Origin: Nitriliruptoraceae bacterium
Lineage (GTDB): Bacteria; Actinomycetota; Nitriliruptoria; Nitriliruptorales; Nitriliruptoraceae
Assembly (NCBI GenBank): GCA_003554005.1
Contig: PWEU01000095.1
Coordinates: forward strand, 1 to 22,432
DNA: 22,432 nt
Direction: 5' to 3'
Shown: piece after piece, positions 6,657 to 13,506 of the stretch
Position numbering within the stretch: the first letter of the stretch is position 1
How the letters are laid out: every line of letters starts with the position of its first letter
Translations under genes and position numbers: made by a program
The notes under the pieces: generated by a model
Told to the model about the DNA's origin: nothing
The model's database searches: none
The model's input: the letters and a program-made list of their open reading frames with translations, nothing else

Positions 6657-8201
6657 GTGAGCGACATCCGGGACTTCGCCCTACCCGACCTCGGTGAGGG
6701 ACTCGAGGACGGGGAGATCGTCCGCTGGCACGTCGAGGTCGGGGACGTCGTATCGCTGAACGACCCGGTCGCCGAGGTGGAGACCGCCAAGGCCGTGGTG
6801 GACGTGCCCTGTCCCTTCGCTGGTCGTGTCGTCGAGCGGCTCGGGGAGGAGGGGGACACGGTCCTGGTCGGTGCAGTGCTCGTGCGGATCGACGTCGCCG
6901 AACAGCCGGATAGTGGCCCGGGAGTCGACGGTGTCGACGCCCCCTCCGACGCCGCGGGGCCCGCACCCTCCGAGGCTGCTGGACCCGAACCGGCCGAGGG
7001 TGCCGCACCAGCCGGGGAGACGCCTGCCGCGCGGGCGTCGACCGGGTTGGACGCCGACGACGAGCCCCAACCCCTGGTCGGCTACGGCCAGTCCGCCGCC
7101 CCGGCACGTCGCCGGCGGCGGCGCGCGGCGCCCGAGGACGTGGACGCGGCGGCCGACGCACCGCCGGCCAAGCCGCTGGCCAAACCACCGGTCAGGAAGC
7201 TAGCTCAGGAGCTGGGGGTCGATCTGGCCGCCCTGGCGCCCGGGAGCGGACCCGAGGGCAGCATCACCCGGGCCGACGTCAAGGCCGCCGCCCGGGCCGC
7301 CGAGCAGACGGACCCCGCGGCCGGCACCGCGCCGGCGCCCGAGGACACCGAGGTGGCAGCCCCCCCCAGCGCCGAGCAGGTCCCGGCCCCGGCCCCGGCC
7401 CCGGCATCGCCAGCGCTGGACGTCCCGGCCACCGGCGGCACGGCCGTGCCCGGCTTCCGTGGCCGGCGTCCGGGCGAGGTGGAGGCGATACGCGGCGTGC
7501 GCAAGCGGATCGTCGACAAGATGGAGACCTCCCGCCGGGACATCCCGGCGGCCAGCTGTTCCCGCGACGCGGACCTGACCGAGCTGTGGGAGTTGCGTCA
7601 CGACCTGACGGCCCAGGCGAGGTCCCAGGGCTACGACGTCAAGATCACCCCCTTCGCGGTGGTGCTGAGGGCGGTCGTGCTGGCGCTGCGCCGCTACCCG
7701 ACGCTCAACGCCCGGCTCGTCGGCCGTGAGGGGGACGAGGCCGGCGAGATCCACCTCCTCGAACCGATCCACCTCGGCGTCGCCGCCGACACCGACCGCG
7801 GGCTGGTGGTGCCCAACATCAAGGATGCCCACACCAGGACGTTGCTGCAGCTCGCCCTCGCGCTCCAGGAGCTCGCGGGTCGCGCCCGGGACGGCTCCCT
7901 CATCCCGGCCGAGCTCACGGGCGGCACCTTCACCGTCAACAACTACGGGGCCTTCGGCAACGATGACGGCGATCCCATCATCAACCACCCCGAGGGCGCG
8001 ATCCTCGGGATCGGCGCGATCCGCGAGCGACCCTGGGTGGTGACCGGCGAGGACGGTGCCAGCGAACTGGCGATCCGCCGGGTGGGCCGCTTCACCCTGG
8101 CCTTCGACCACCGCATCTGCGACGGTGGCGAGGCCGGCCGGTTCGTCACCGAGGTCGCCACCTTGTGCGAGCAGCCCGCCCGCATCCTGCTGCACAGCTG
8201 A
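6657..8201 (+). CDS. 2-oxoacid dehydrogenase E2 component, dihydrolipoamide acyltransferase
   Basis: A 514-residue core protein of the complex. Domains in order: one lipoyl domain (1-78) with lipoyl-lysine Lys45 in VETAKAVVDV; a long Ala/Pro/Glu-rich linker (80-170); a peripheral-subunit-binding domain (about 178-215, PVRKLAQELGVDL to ITRADVKAAA); a second Pro/Ala linker (220-262); and the acyltransferase domain ending with the HRICDGG motif (His485, Asp489). The GTG at 6657 is chosen because GGAGGAGG (6645-6652) precedes it and the lipoyl domain begins at once; the frame is open upstream over E1 beta. An oddity is a run of six Arg (about 149-154) in the first linker, inside otherwise acidic sequence. 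Confidence 0.94.
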   Translation: MSDIRDFALPDLGEGLEDGEIVRWHVEVGDVVSLNDPVAEVETAKAVVDVPCPFAGRVVERLGEEGDTVLVGAVLVRIDVAEQPDSGPGVDGVDAPSDAAGPAPSEAAGPEPAEGAAPAGETPAARASTGLDADDEPQPLVGYGQSAAPARRRRRRAAPEDVDAAADAPPAKPLAKPPVRKLAQELGVDLAALAPGSGPEGSITRADVKAAARAAEQTDPAAGTAPAPEDTEVAAPPSAEQVPAPAPAPASPALDVPATGGTAVPGFRGRRPGEVEAIRGVRKRIVDKMETSRRDIPAASCSRDADLTELWELRHDLTAQARSQGYDVKITPFAVVLRAVVLALRRYPTLNARLVGREGDEAGEIHLLEPIHLGVAADTDRGLVVPNIKDAHTRTLLQLALALQELAGRARDGSLIPAELTGGTFTVNNYGAFGNDDGDPIINHPEGAILGIGAIRERPWVVTGEDGASELAIRRVGRFTLAFDHRICDGGEAGRFVTEVATLCEQPARILLHS

Positions 8202-8248
8202 GCCAGCGAGCCGAGCCGGGCCACGCCCCGGAGGAAGAGGCCCTGACC

Positions 8249-9679
8249 ATGCACGATGTCGTCGTCCTCGGTGGCGGGCCAGGCGGCTACGCCACCGCCT
8301 TCCGGGCTGCGGCCCGCGGGCTGGACGTCGCGCTCGTCGAGCAGGACCTGGTCGGCGGGACCTGTCTGCACCGCGGGTGCATCCCGTCCAAGGCCATCCT
8401 GCACGTCGCCGCGGTGCTGGACGAGGTGCACCGAGCCGAGGTGCTGGGGCTCGAACTGACGGCGATGGGTATCGACGGTGCCGCGCTGGGCGCCTTCCGT
8501 GACGGCGTTGTCACCAAGCTGCACAAGGGGCTGGACCACCTGGCCTCGGCCCGCACCACCCGCTACCACGGGCGCGGACAGCTGCGCCGCGACGATGACG
8601 GCCACCTCGGTGTCGAGGTGACGGCCTCCGACGGCGAGGGGATGTCGCTGTCGGCGCCACACGTCGTCCTGGCCACGGGATCCACCCCCAAGCTCGTGTC
8701 AGCGCTGCCGGTGGACGGCGAGGTGGTGCAGACCTCGGACCAGGCGCTGTGGTTCACGAGCCCGCCGGAGCGCGTCGTGATCATCGGGGGTGGGGCGATC
8801 GGGATCGAGTTCGCGTCGATGTGGGCGCCGATGGGCAGCCACGTGACCATCGTCGAGGCCCTCGACCGCCTCCTTCCGCTGGAGGACGCCGACAGCTCCG
8901 CGGCGCTGGCCGCCGCCTACCGCCGCCGCGGGATCGATGTGCTCACCTCCGCGCAGGTGCGTGGCGTGGCGGTCGAGGACGGGCTCGCCAGCGTCGACGT
9001 CGAGGTGGACGGCGAGGCGACCACGCTGACCGCCGACCGGGTCCTGGTCGCGATCGGCCGGGCACCCAACACCGCGGAGACCGGCGCCGGGGAACTCGGG
9101 GTGCTCGATGAGCGGGGCTTCGTCGTGACCGACGCGCACGGGGCCACCGAGGTGGAGGGGTTGTGGGCGGTCGGCGACGTCCGGCCCACCCTGGCGCTGG
9201 CCCACGCCGCCTTCGCGGAGGGCGCGGTGGTCGGTGACCGCATCGCCGGGGTCGAGGAGGTCCGCCCCGTGGACCACACCCACACCCCGCGGGTGACCTA
9301 CAGCCACCCCGAGGTCGCCTCGGTCGGTCTCACCGAGGCCGAGGCCCGGCGGCGCTACGGCGACGAGGCGGTCACGACCACGACCACCAACCTCCGGGGC
9401 AACGCCAAGGCGATCATGGCCGGCTCGGACGGACTCGTGAAGCTCGTCCACCTCGCCGGTGCGGCGCCCGTGGGCGCACCGGGGGACGGTGGTCCCGTGC
9501 TGGGCGTCCACGTCGTGGGACCGCAGGCCACGGAACTGATCGCCGCCGCGACCCTGGCGACCGCCTGGGACGCGGTGCCCGCCGAGCTCGCGGCGATCAC
9601 CCACGCGCCCCCGTCGCTGTCCGAGGCGCTCGGGGAGGCCTACCTGTCCGCTGCCGGGTTGCCGTTGCACGGCGCCTGA
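8249..9679 (+). CDS. lpdA: dihydrolipoamide dehydrogenase (E3) with an altered C-terminal active site
   Basis: A 476-residue flavoprotein that reoxidises dihydrolipoyl-E2 with NAD+. The FAD-binding motif GGGPGGYATA is at 8-17. The redox disulfide is Cys39-Cys44 in GGTCLHRGCIPSK. The NAD-binding block IGGGAIGIEFASM and the GD motif AVGDVRPTLALAHAA are present. The C-terminal interface motif is normally HAHPTLSE but reads HAPPSLSE here. The catalytic His is therefore Pro454 (codon 9608-9610), while the partner Glu459 remains. This is either a real variant or a loss of activity. The start is ATG 8249 after GGAGGAAGAGG (8230-8240); the open frame upstream lies over the E2 gene. It is the last core gene of the complex. 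Confidence 0.9.
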   Translation: MHDVVVLGGGPGGYATAFRAAARGLDVALVEQDLVGGTCLHRGCIPSKAILHVAAVLDEVHRAEVLGLELTAMGIDGAALGAFRDGVVTKLHKGLDHLASARTTRYHGRGQLRRDDDGHLGVEVTASDGEGMSLSAPHVVLATGSTPKLVSALPVDGEVVQTSDQALWFTSPPERVVIIGGGAIGIEFASMWAPMGSHVTIVEALDRLLPLEDADSSAALAAAYRRRGIDVLTSAQVRGVAVEDGLASVDVEVDGEATTLTADRVLVAIGRAPNTAETGAGELGVLDERGFVVTDAHGATEVEGLWAVGDVRPTLALAHAAFAEGAVVGDRIAGVEEVRPVDHTHTPRVTYSHPEVASVGLTEAEARRRYGDEAVTTTTTNLRGNAKAIMAGSDGLVKLVHLAGAAPVGAPGDGGPVLGVHVVGPQATELIAAATLATAWDAVPAELAAITHAPPSLSEALGEAYLSAAGLPLHGA

Positions 9680-9680
9680 G

Positions 9681-9935
9681 GTGCGCTGGACCACGCTGGC
9701 CGAGGATGCGGACGCGGCTGACGTGGTGGCGGCGATCGAACGGCACGTGCCCGCGTTCCTCGCCGAGTTGCCACGGCCGCACCGTGATCGGCTGACCGGC
9801 ATGGCCCCGGGCCTCGCTCCGGGCGTCGCTCCAGGCGTGGCTTTGGGCGTGGCTTTGGGCGTGGCTTTGGGCGTGGCTTTGGGCGTGGCTTTGGAGGCGG
9901 CCACCGCGACGCCCAGCTCCGAAGCGTGGCCATGA
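9681..9935 (+). CDS. hypothetical protein with GVAL tetrapeptide repeats
   Basis: An 84-codon ORF between lpdA and the DUF2071 gene; the family is not recognised. Residues 1-38 look like ordinary coding sequence (acidic then basic helices, WTTLAEDADAADVV). Residues 40-71 are eight tetrapeptides (GMAP, GLAP, GVAP, then five GVAL) encoded by a 12-bp tandem repeat. A short tail ends at TGA 9933-9935. Evidence that it is translated: it begins one base after the lpdA stop, and its stop overlaps the ATG of the next gene (ATGA). Evidence against: it lacks a clear ribosome site and the repeat is slippage-prone. The repeat uses TTG and GCT codons unlike its neighbours. The hydrophobic GVAL stretch could act as a short membrane-seeking segment. 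Confidence 0.5.
   Translation: MRWTTLAEDADAADVVAAIERHVPAFLAELPRPHRDRLTGMAPGLAPGVAPGVALGVALGVALGVALGVALEAATATPSSEAWP
9798..9893 (+). repeat. 12-bp tandem repeat (minisatellite), eight units
   Basis: Five perfect copies of GGCGTGGCTTTG fill 9834-9893, preceded by three degenerate copies (9798-9833). The period is four codons, so copy-number change would keep frame in the 84-codon ORF. The perfection of the last five copies suggests recent expansion. Confidence 0.93.
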
Positions 9936-10714
9936 AGACCACCGTGCACGAACCGATCCAGGCCACCCCGACCGCGGCGGTCGAGACGCCCGTGCTCCGC
10001 ATGCGGTGGGAGTCGCTGACCTACCTCCACTGGGACCTCGATCCGGAGGTGGTGGCAACCGCCTTGCCGGCGGGCCTGTCGCCGGATGTCCACGACGGCC
10101 GGGCCTGGGTCGGGTTGATCCCCTTCCGGATGGCCGGGATCGGGCTGGGCCCCTGGCCGAAGGTGGGGAGCCGGCGGTTGCCGCGGGGCGTCCCCCTGCC
10201 GCAGGGCACCTTCCCGGAGACCAACGTGCGGACCTACGTCGTCGGACCCGACGGCGGCCGCGGGGTGTACTTCCACTCCCTCGACATCACGCGGCTGGCC
10301 CCGACCGCGGTCGCTCGGCTCGGCTACCAGCTGCCCTACTGCTGGTCCGCGATGCGCATCGGGCAGCGAGGCGAGCGGATCGCCTACCTCGCCGAGCGGC
10401 GGTGGCCCGCTCCCGCCGGGACCCGCAGCCACGTCGTCGTCGAGGTCGGCGAGCGGGTGTCAGAGGCGGAGCGCACGCCGCTCGACGACTTCCTCTCCGC
10501 CCGGTGGTCGCTGTACGTCGCCACCCCGCGCGGGCACGTGCGCCGGTCGCTGGTCGACCACGGCCCGTGGCCCCTGCGCCATGCGCGCCTGCACCACCTC
10601 GACGACGGGCTCACGACGGCAGCCGGCTACGACGTTGAGGGACGCCCGCCCACCCACGTGCGTTACGGCGGGGACGTGAACGTGGCCGTCGGTCTGCCGC
10701 GCCGGGTCGGGTGA
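9932..10714 (+). CDS. DUF2071 (YqjF-like) family protein
   Basis: A 260-residue soluble protein of the YqjF/DUF2071 family, which shares the acetoacetate-decarboxylase-like fold; no reaction is established for most members. Family features seen are the early MRWESLTYLHWDLDPEVV, the block LPAGLSPDVHDGRAWVGLIPFRM (48-70), FPETNVRTYV (94-103) and GVYFHSLDITRL. The C-terminal half contains the family's conserved LSARWSLYV. ATG 9932 is preferred because it overlaps the preceding stop (ATGA) and fits the family; a GTG two codons earlier is possible. It is probably the last gene of the lpdA transcript. It is followed by the palindromic repeat array. Confidence 0.85.
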   Translation: MKTTVHEPIQATPTAAVETPVLRMRWESLTYLHWDLDPEVVATALPAGLSPDVHDGRAWVGLIPFRMAGIGLGPWPKVGSRRLPRGVPLPQGTFPETNVRTYVVGPDGGRGVYFHSLDITRLAPTAVARLGYQLPYCWSAMRIGQRGERIAYLAERRWPAPAGTRSHVVVEVGERVSEAERTPLDDFLSARWSLYVATPRGHVRRSLVDHGPWPLRHARLHHLDDGLTTAAGYDVEGRPPTHVRYGGDVNVAVGLPRRVG

Positions 10715-10739
10715 GCAGCGCGGCTCCCGTGACCTCGCG

Positions 10740-11014
10740 GCGGGGTCGGGAACCGGCCACCGCTGTCCGGTTTCCTGCCCCGCGACGTCCACGAAGGCGC
10801 AGCGGGGTCGGGAGCCGGCCACCGCTGTCCGGTTTCCTGCCCCGCGACGTCCACGGAGGCGCGGCCGGGTCGAGAACCGGACACTGCTGACCGGTGCGTG
10901 ACCTCGCGGCGGGGTCGGGAGCCGGCCACCGCTGTCCGGTTTCCTGCCCCGCGACGTCCACGGAGGCGCAGCGGGGTCGAGAACCGGACACTGCTGACCG
11001 GTTCCCGACCCCGC
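10740..11014. repeat. array of five 44-nt palindromic elements (REP-like)
   Basis: This 391-base gap between genes (10715-11105) contains no convincing gene but is filled by a repeat family. Five 44-nt stem-loops lie at 10740-10783, 10802-10845, 10864-10907, 10909-10952 and 10971-11014. Each has 17-base arms of the form GCGGGGTCGGGAACCGG and a 10-base loop. Two loop types alternate: CCACCGCTGT (units 1, 2, 4) and ACACTGCTGA (units 3, 5). Unit 5 has a nearly perfect stem (one mismatch); unit 3 has a decayed right arm. Units 1, 2 and 4 are each followed by a near-identical 18-base spacer (GACGTCCACGGAGGCGCA). A remnant of a sixth arm may lie at 10722-10738. Confidence 0.93.
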
Positions 11015-11056
11015 GGTCGCGGACCGGCGCGGTCGCCCACGGAACGCATCGCTTGC

Positions 11057-11062
11057 TACCGT
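11057..11062 (+). promoter_or_regulatory. possible -10 element for the copper cassette
   Basis: TACCGT within GCTACCGT lies 44 bases before the lipoprotein start, just after the repeat array. The same GCTACCGT occurs on the minus strand upstream of lgt (TACCGT at 15807-15802). No clear -35 was seen, so the call is weak. Confidence 0.22.
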
Positions 11063-11105
11063 TCCGCCCGCCAGTGGTGGGTGTGGTCGGCGTGGGAGAC
11101 GGACG

Positions 11106-13169
11106 GTGGTGTGGAGCAGACGTGGGTCCGGTCCTGGGGTCGGGCTCGGCGCGGCGCTCGCCCTCGCCGCCCTTGCGGTGCTCGTAGGGGCGTGCTCGAG
11201 CGCCCCTGAGGTCGCCAGCACCATCGACATGGAGGACAACTTCTTCGACCGTGAGGTGACCCGCATCGCGGAAGGCGAGGCCGTGCGCTTCCGCAACCGC
11301 GGGGTCGTGCCGCACAACGCGATCGACGTCGACGGGGCCTGGTCGACCGGCGAGGCGGCCGGCGGCGAGCGGTTCGACCTGATGGAGCCGGACGAGGAGG
11401 TCGTGGTCCCCTTCGACGAGCCCGGCGTCTACCGGTTCTACTGCTCCCTGCACGCACCGCCTGACGGTACGTCAGGGATGGCCGCGACCCTGGTGGTCGG
11501 CGACGTGGACTTCCAGGCGGCGGGGGATGACGCCCCGGAGGAGCAGGTCACGGAGTGGACCGGTGTGACCCGTCGGGTACCGCAGGAGCATCCGACGATC
11601 CAGAACGCCGTGGATGCCGCCGACCCCGGTGACCTGGTGCTGATCGCTCCGGCGCCGGAGACCCCCGAGTACCTCGCCGACGATGGTCGCTACGTCTACA
11701 AGGAACAGGGCGACATCGCAACGCCGTATCTGACCATCCGGGGCACCGACCGCAACGACGTCATCGTCGACGGCGAACACGAGCGCCCGATCGGCATCAA
11801 CACCGTCGCTGCCGACGGCGTCGCGGTGGAGAACCTCACCGTCCGCAACACCACCGGCAACGGCATCTACTGGACCGAGGTGCGTGGCTACCGCGGCTCC
11901 TACCTCACCTCGATCAACAACGCGATCTACGGCATCTACGCCTTCGACTCCACCGACGGACTGTTCGAGCACAGCTACGCCAGCGGCTCGAAGGACGCCG
12001 GCTTCTACGTCGGGCAGTGCGACCCGTGTGACGCGGTCCTGACCGACGTGATCGCCGAGAACAACGGCATGGGCTACTCCGGCCCCAACGCCTCCGAGGT
12101 CTTCATCGTCGACTCCGTGTGGCGGCACAACGTCTCGGGGATCGTGCCGAACACCCTCGACTCCCAACGGCTGCCACCCTTCGGTCGCGTGACGATCGCC
12201 GGCAACCTGATCCACGACAACGACAGCCGCGAGGCCCCGGCGCTCGGCCTGCAGTGGTCGGCCTTCGGCAACGGGGTGCTGCTGACCGGTGGGATGGACA
12301 CGCTGGTGACCCGCAACCGGATCGTGAACCACGAGCGCAGCGCGGTGACCGTCGGGCCGAACCTCAGCCGCAACTTCTGGATGAGCGGCGGCAACGTCGT
12401 CACCGACAACGTGATCGAGGGGTCCGGGTACGCCGACCTCGTGCTGGCCGGCCCGGCGCTGACGGGTAACTGCTTCGACGGCAACACGCCCTCGCGGACG
12501 GTGCCCGGCGCCCTGGAGACGACCGCCGGTTGCGGGCCCGATGCGGCCTCGGGGGCGCAGGCCGGGCCCGCCGATCCCGACCGTGGCGCGTTCCGCCTCC
12601 CGTCGCGGTACCACCTGGCGCCGACCCTGTCCTTCGTGGGCCTGGTGGCCGAGAGCGAGTTCGGCGTCCAACCGGTCAACGACCACCGCGACACTCCCCA
12701 CCCGCCTGACCAGCCACCGCTCCCGGGCGGCGTCGATGCGCCCGTGGTCCCGGCGGTGGACGTGTTCGCCGGCTTCGGGCTGGACCTCGACGACATCGAG
12801 GTGCCCGACGCGCCGGCGGAGCTGGTCGTCGACCGGGGCTCCGTGCCGCTGGTGGGCGGGGTGCCGCTCGGTCTGGGCGGGTTCTCCCTGCTGTTCGGGG
12901 TGCTGGGCTGGCTGGCACCCTTCGCGCTGTTCGCCTCCTGGGTGGCGCTGGCGCTGCTCGACCTCGCGCGTCGCGACGACCTGGGTGTCGGGGCCACGGT
13001 CGCCTGGACCGCAGGCGTGCTGGTGATCCCCTTCCTCGGTGCACCCGCCTACCTGCTGGCCGGTGGCGCGAGCTTGCCGCGGTGGTTGCGGTGGATGAGC
13101 GTCGTCGGCGCCACGTTGGTCCTGGGCCTGCTGCTGGGAATGGCCGCGGTGCTGGGGGGGCTGCTGTGA
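11106..13169 (+). CDS. lipoprotein: cupredoxin, NosD-like parallel beta-helix and C-terminal PLDc_N membrane domain
   Basis: A 687-residue envelope protein. A signal peptide ends in the lipobox LVGAC, giving lipidated Cys30. Residues 36-133 form a plastocyanin-like cupredoxin with a complete type-1 copper set by motif: His70 (VVPHNAI), Cys113, His116 and Met125 (YCSLHAPPDGTSGM). Residues 155-500 are a right-handed parallel beta-helix of the NosD type, with recurring Asn/Gly turns (VENLTVRNTTGNGIYW, GNLIHDND, VTDNVIEGSGY). A Pro-rich stretch follows. The last 100 residues contain membrane helices matching PLDc_N (PFALFASWVALALLDLARR, then VLVIPFLGAPAYLL). GGGAG-like GGGAG (11094-11098) supports GTG 11106; GTG 11109 is an alternative. 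It heads a cassette with a second PLDc_N protein and a multicopper oxidase. Confidence 0.88.
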   Translation: MVWSRRGSGPGVGLGAALALAALAVLVGACSSAPEVASTIDMEDNFFDREVTRIAEGEAVRFRNRGVVPHNAIDVDGAWSTGEAAGGERFDLMEPDEEVVVPFDEPGVYRFYCSLHAPPDGTSGMAATLVVGDVDFQAAGDDAPEEQVTEWTGVTRRVPQEHPTIQNAVDAADPGDLVLIAPAPETPEYLADDGRYVYKEQGDIATPYLTIRGTDRNDVIVDGEHERPIGINTVAADGVAVENLTVRNTTGNGIYWTEVRGYRGSYLTSINNAIYGIYAFDSTDGLFEHSYASGSKDAGFYVGQCDPCDAVLTDVIAENNGMGYSGPNASEVFIVDSVWRHNVSGIVPNTLDSQRLPPFGRVTIAGNLIHDNDSREAPALGLQWSAFGNGVLLTGGMDTLVTRNRIVNHERSAVTVGPNLSRNFWMSGGNVVTDNVIEGSGYADLVLAGPALTGNCFDGNTPSRTVPGALETTAGCGPDAASGAQAGPADPDRGAFRLPSRYHLAPTLSFVGLVAESEFGVQPVNDHRDTPHPPDQPPLPGGVDAPVVPAVDVFAGFGLDLDDIEVPDAPAELVVDRGSVPLVGGVPLGLGGFSLLFGVLGWLAPFALFASWVALALLDLARRDDLGVGATVAWTAGVLVIPFLGAPAYLLAGGASLPRWLRWMSVVGATLVLGLLLGMAAVLGGLL

Positions 13170-13203
13170 GGTCCGACGACGCACGACGACGGAAGGTCAC
13201 GTG

Positions 13204-13506
13204 ATGGGTGCGCTGCAGGTGGTCATCGGCTTGTACGCGACGGTGCTGCCTTTCGCCGTGCTGGCGGCTTGGATCGCCGTCGCGTTGTGGGACCTGTCGT
13301 CGCGGGTGAAGGGGGCGGAGCTGGGCAGGGGGGCGGCCGTCGGCTGGTCGCTGGTGGTGCTGGTCGTCCCGGTCGTCGGTGCGGCCGGGTACCTGCTGGT
13401 CAGCCCGTCGGTCCCACGGTGGTTGGCAGCGACCTACGTCGGCGGCGGGGTGCTGGCCTGGCTCGCGGTGCTCGGGGTCACCGCAGGCATGGGCGCCGCA
13501 GGCTGA
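13204..13506 (+). CDS. small PLDc_N-domain membrane protein
   Basis: A 100-residue integral membrane protein with about three helices. The PLDc_N signature is clear: PFAVLAAWIAVALWDL, a short polar loop, then GWSLVVLVVPVVGAAGYLL and a PRWL motif. The same order and spacing occur in the last 100 residues of the preceding lipoprotein, so the two are paralogous domains. ATG 13204 is preferred over GTG 13201 because GGAAGG (13191-13196) is then seven bases away. The stop TGA at 13504-13506 shares one base with the ATG of the multicopper oxidase gene, implying coupled translation. It probably anchors or organises the cassette in the membrane; no enzymatic residues are visible. Confidence 0.85.
   Translation: MGALQVVIGLYATVLPFAVLAAWIAVALWDLSSRVKGAELGRGAAVGWSLVVLVVPVVGAAGYLLVSPSVPRWLAATYVGGGVLAWLAVLGVTAGMGAAG

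Noticed and set aside
4536..9679. Assigning the E1/E2/E3 operon firmly to pyruvate or to branched-chain substrates
   Set aside because: E1 alpha looks PdhA-like and E1 beta carries a BkdB-like MEPKRRYW block; the sequence cannot settle it, so no substrate-specific symbols were given.
8699..10432. 577-codon minus-strand frame opposite lpdA and the DUF2071 gene
   Set aside because: It contains low-complexity KATPKATP repeats that merely mirror the 12-bp repeat, and no recognisable domain; the plus-strand genes are clear.
10740..11014. CRISPR array
   Set aside because: Units are themselves palindromic, the 18-base spacers are near-identical rather than unique, two unit types alternate, and no cas gene is near.
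10460..11453. Minus-strand frames across the palindromic array with repeated AGNRTAVAGSRP-like segments
   Set aside because: The 62-bp spacing is not a multiple of three, so the segments shift frame between copies, and the peptides are translations of the hairpin arms rather than protein repeats.
11472..13184. 570-codon minus-strand frame opposite the beta-helix lipoprotein
   Set aside because: Val/Gly/Asp-rich mirror frame without motifs; the plus-strand product has a lipobox, copper ligands and known domains.
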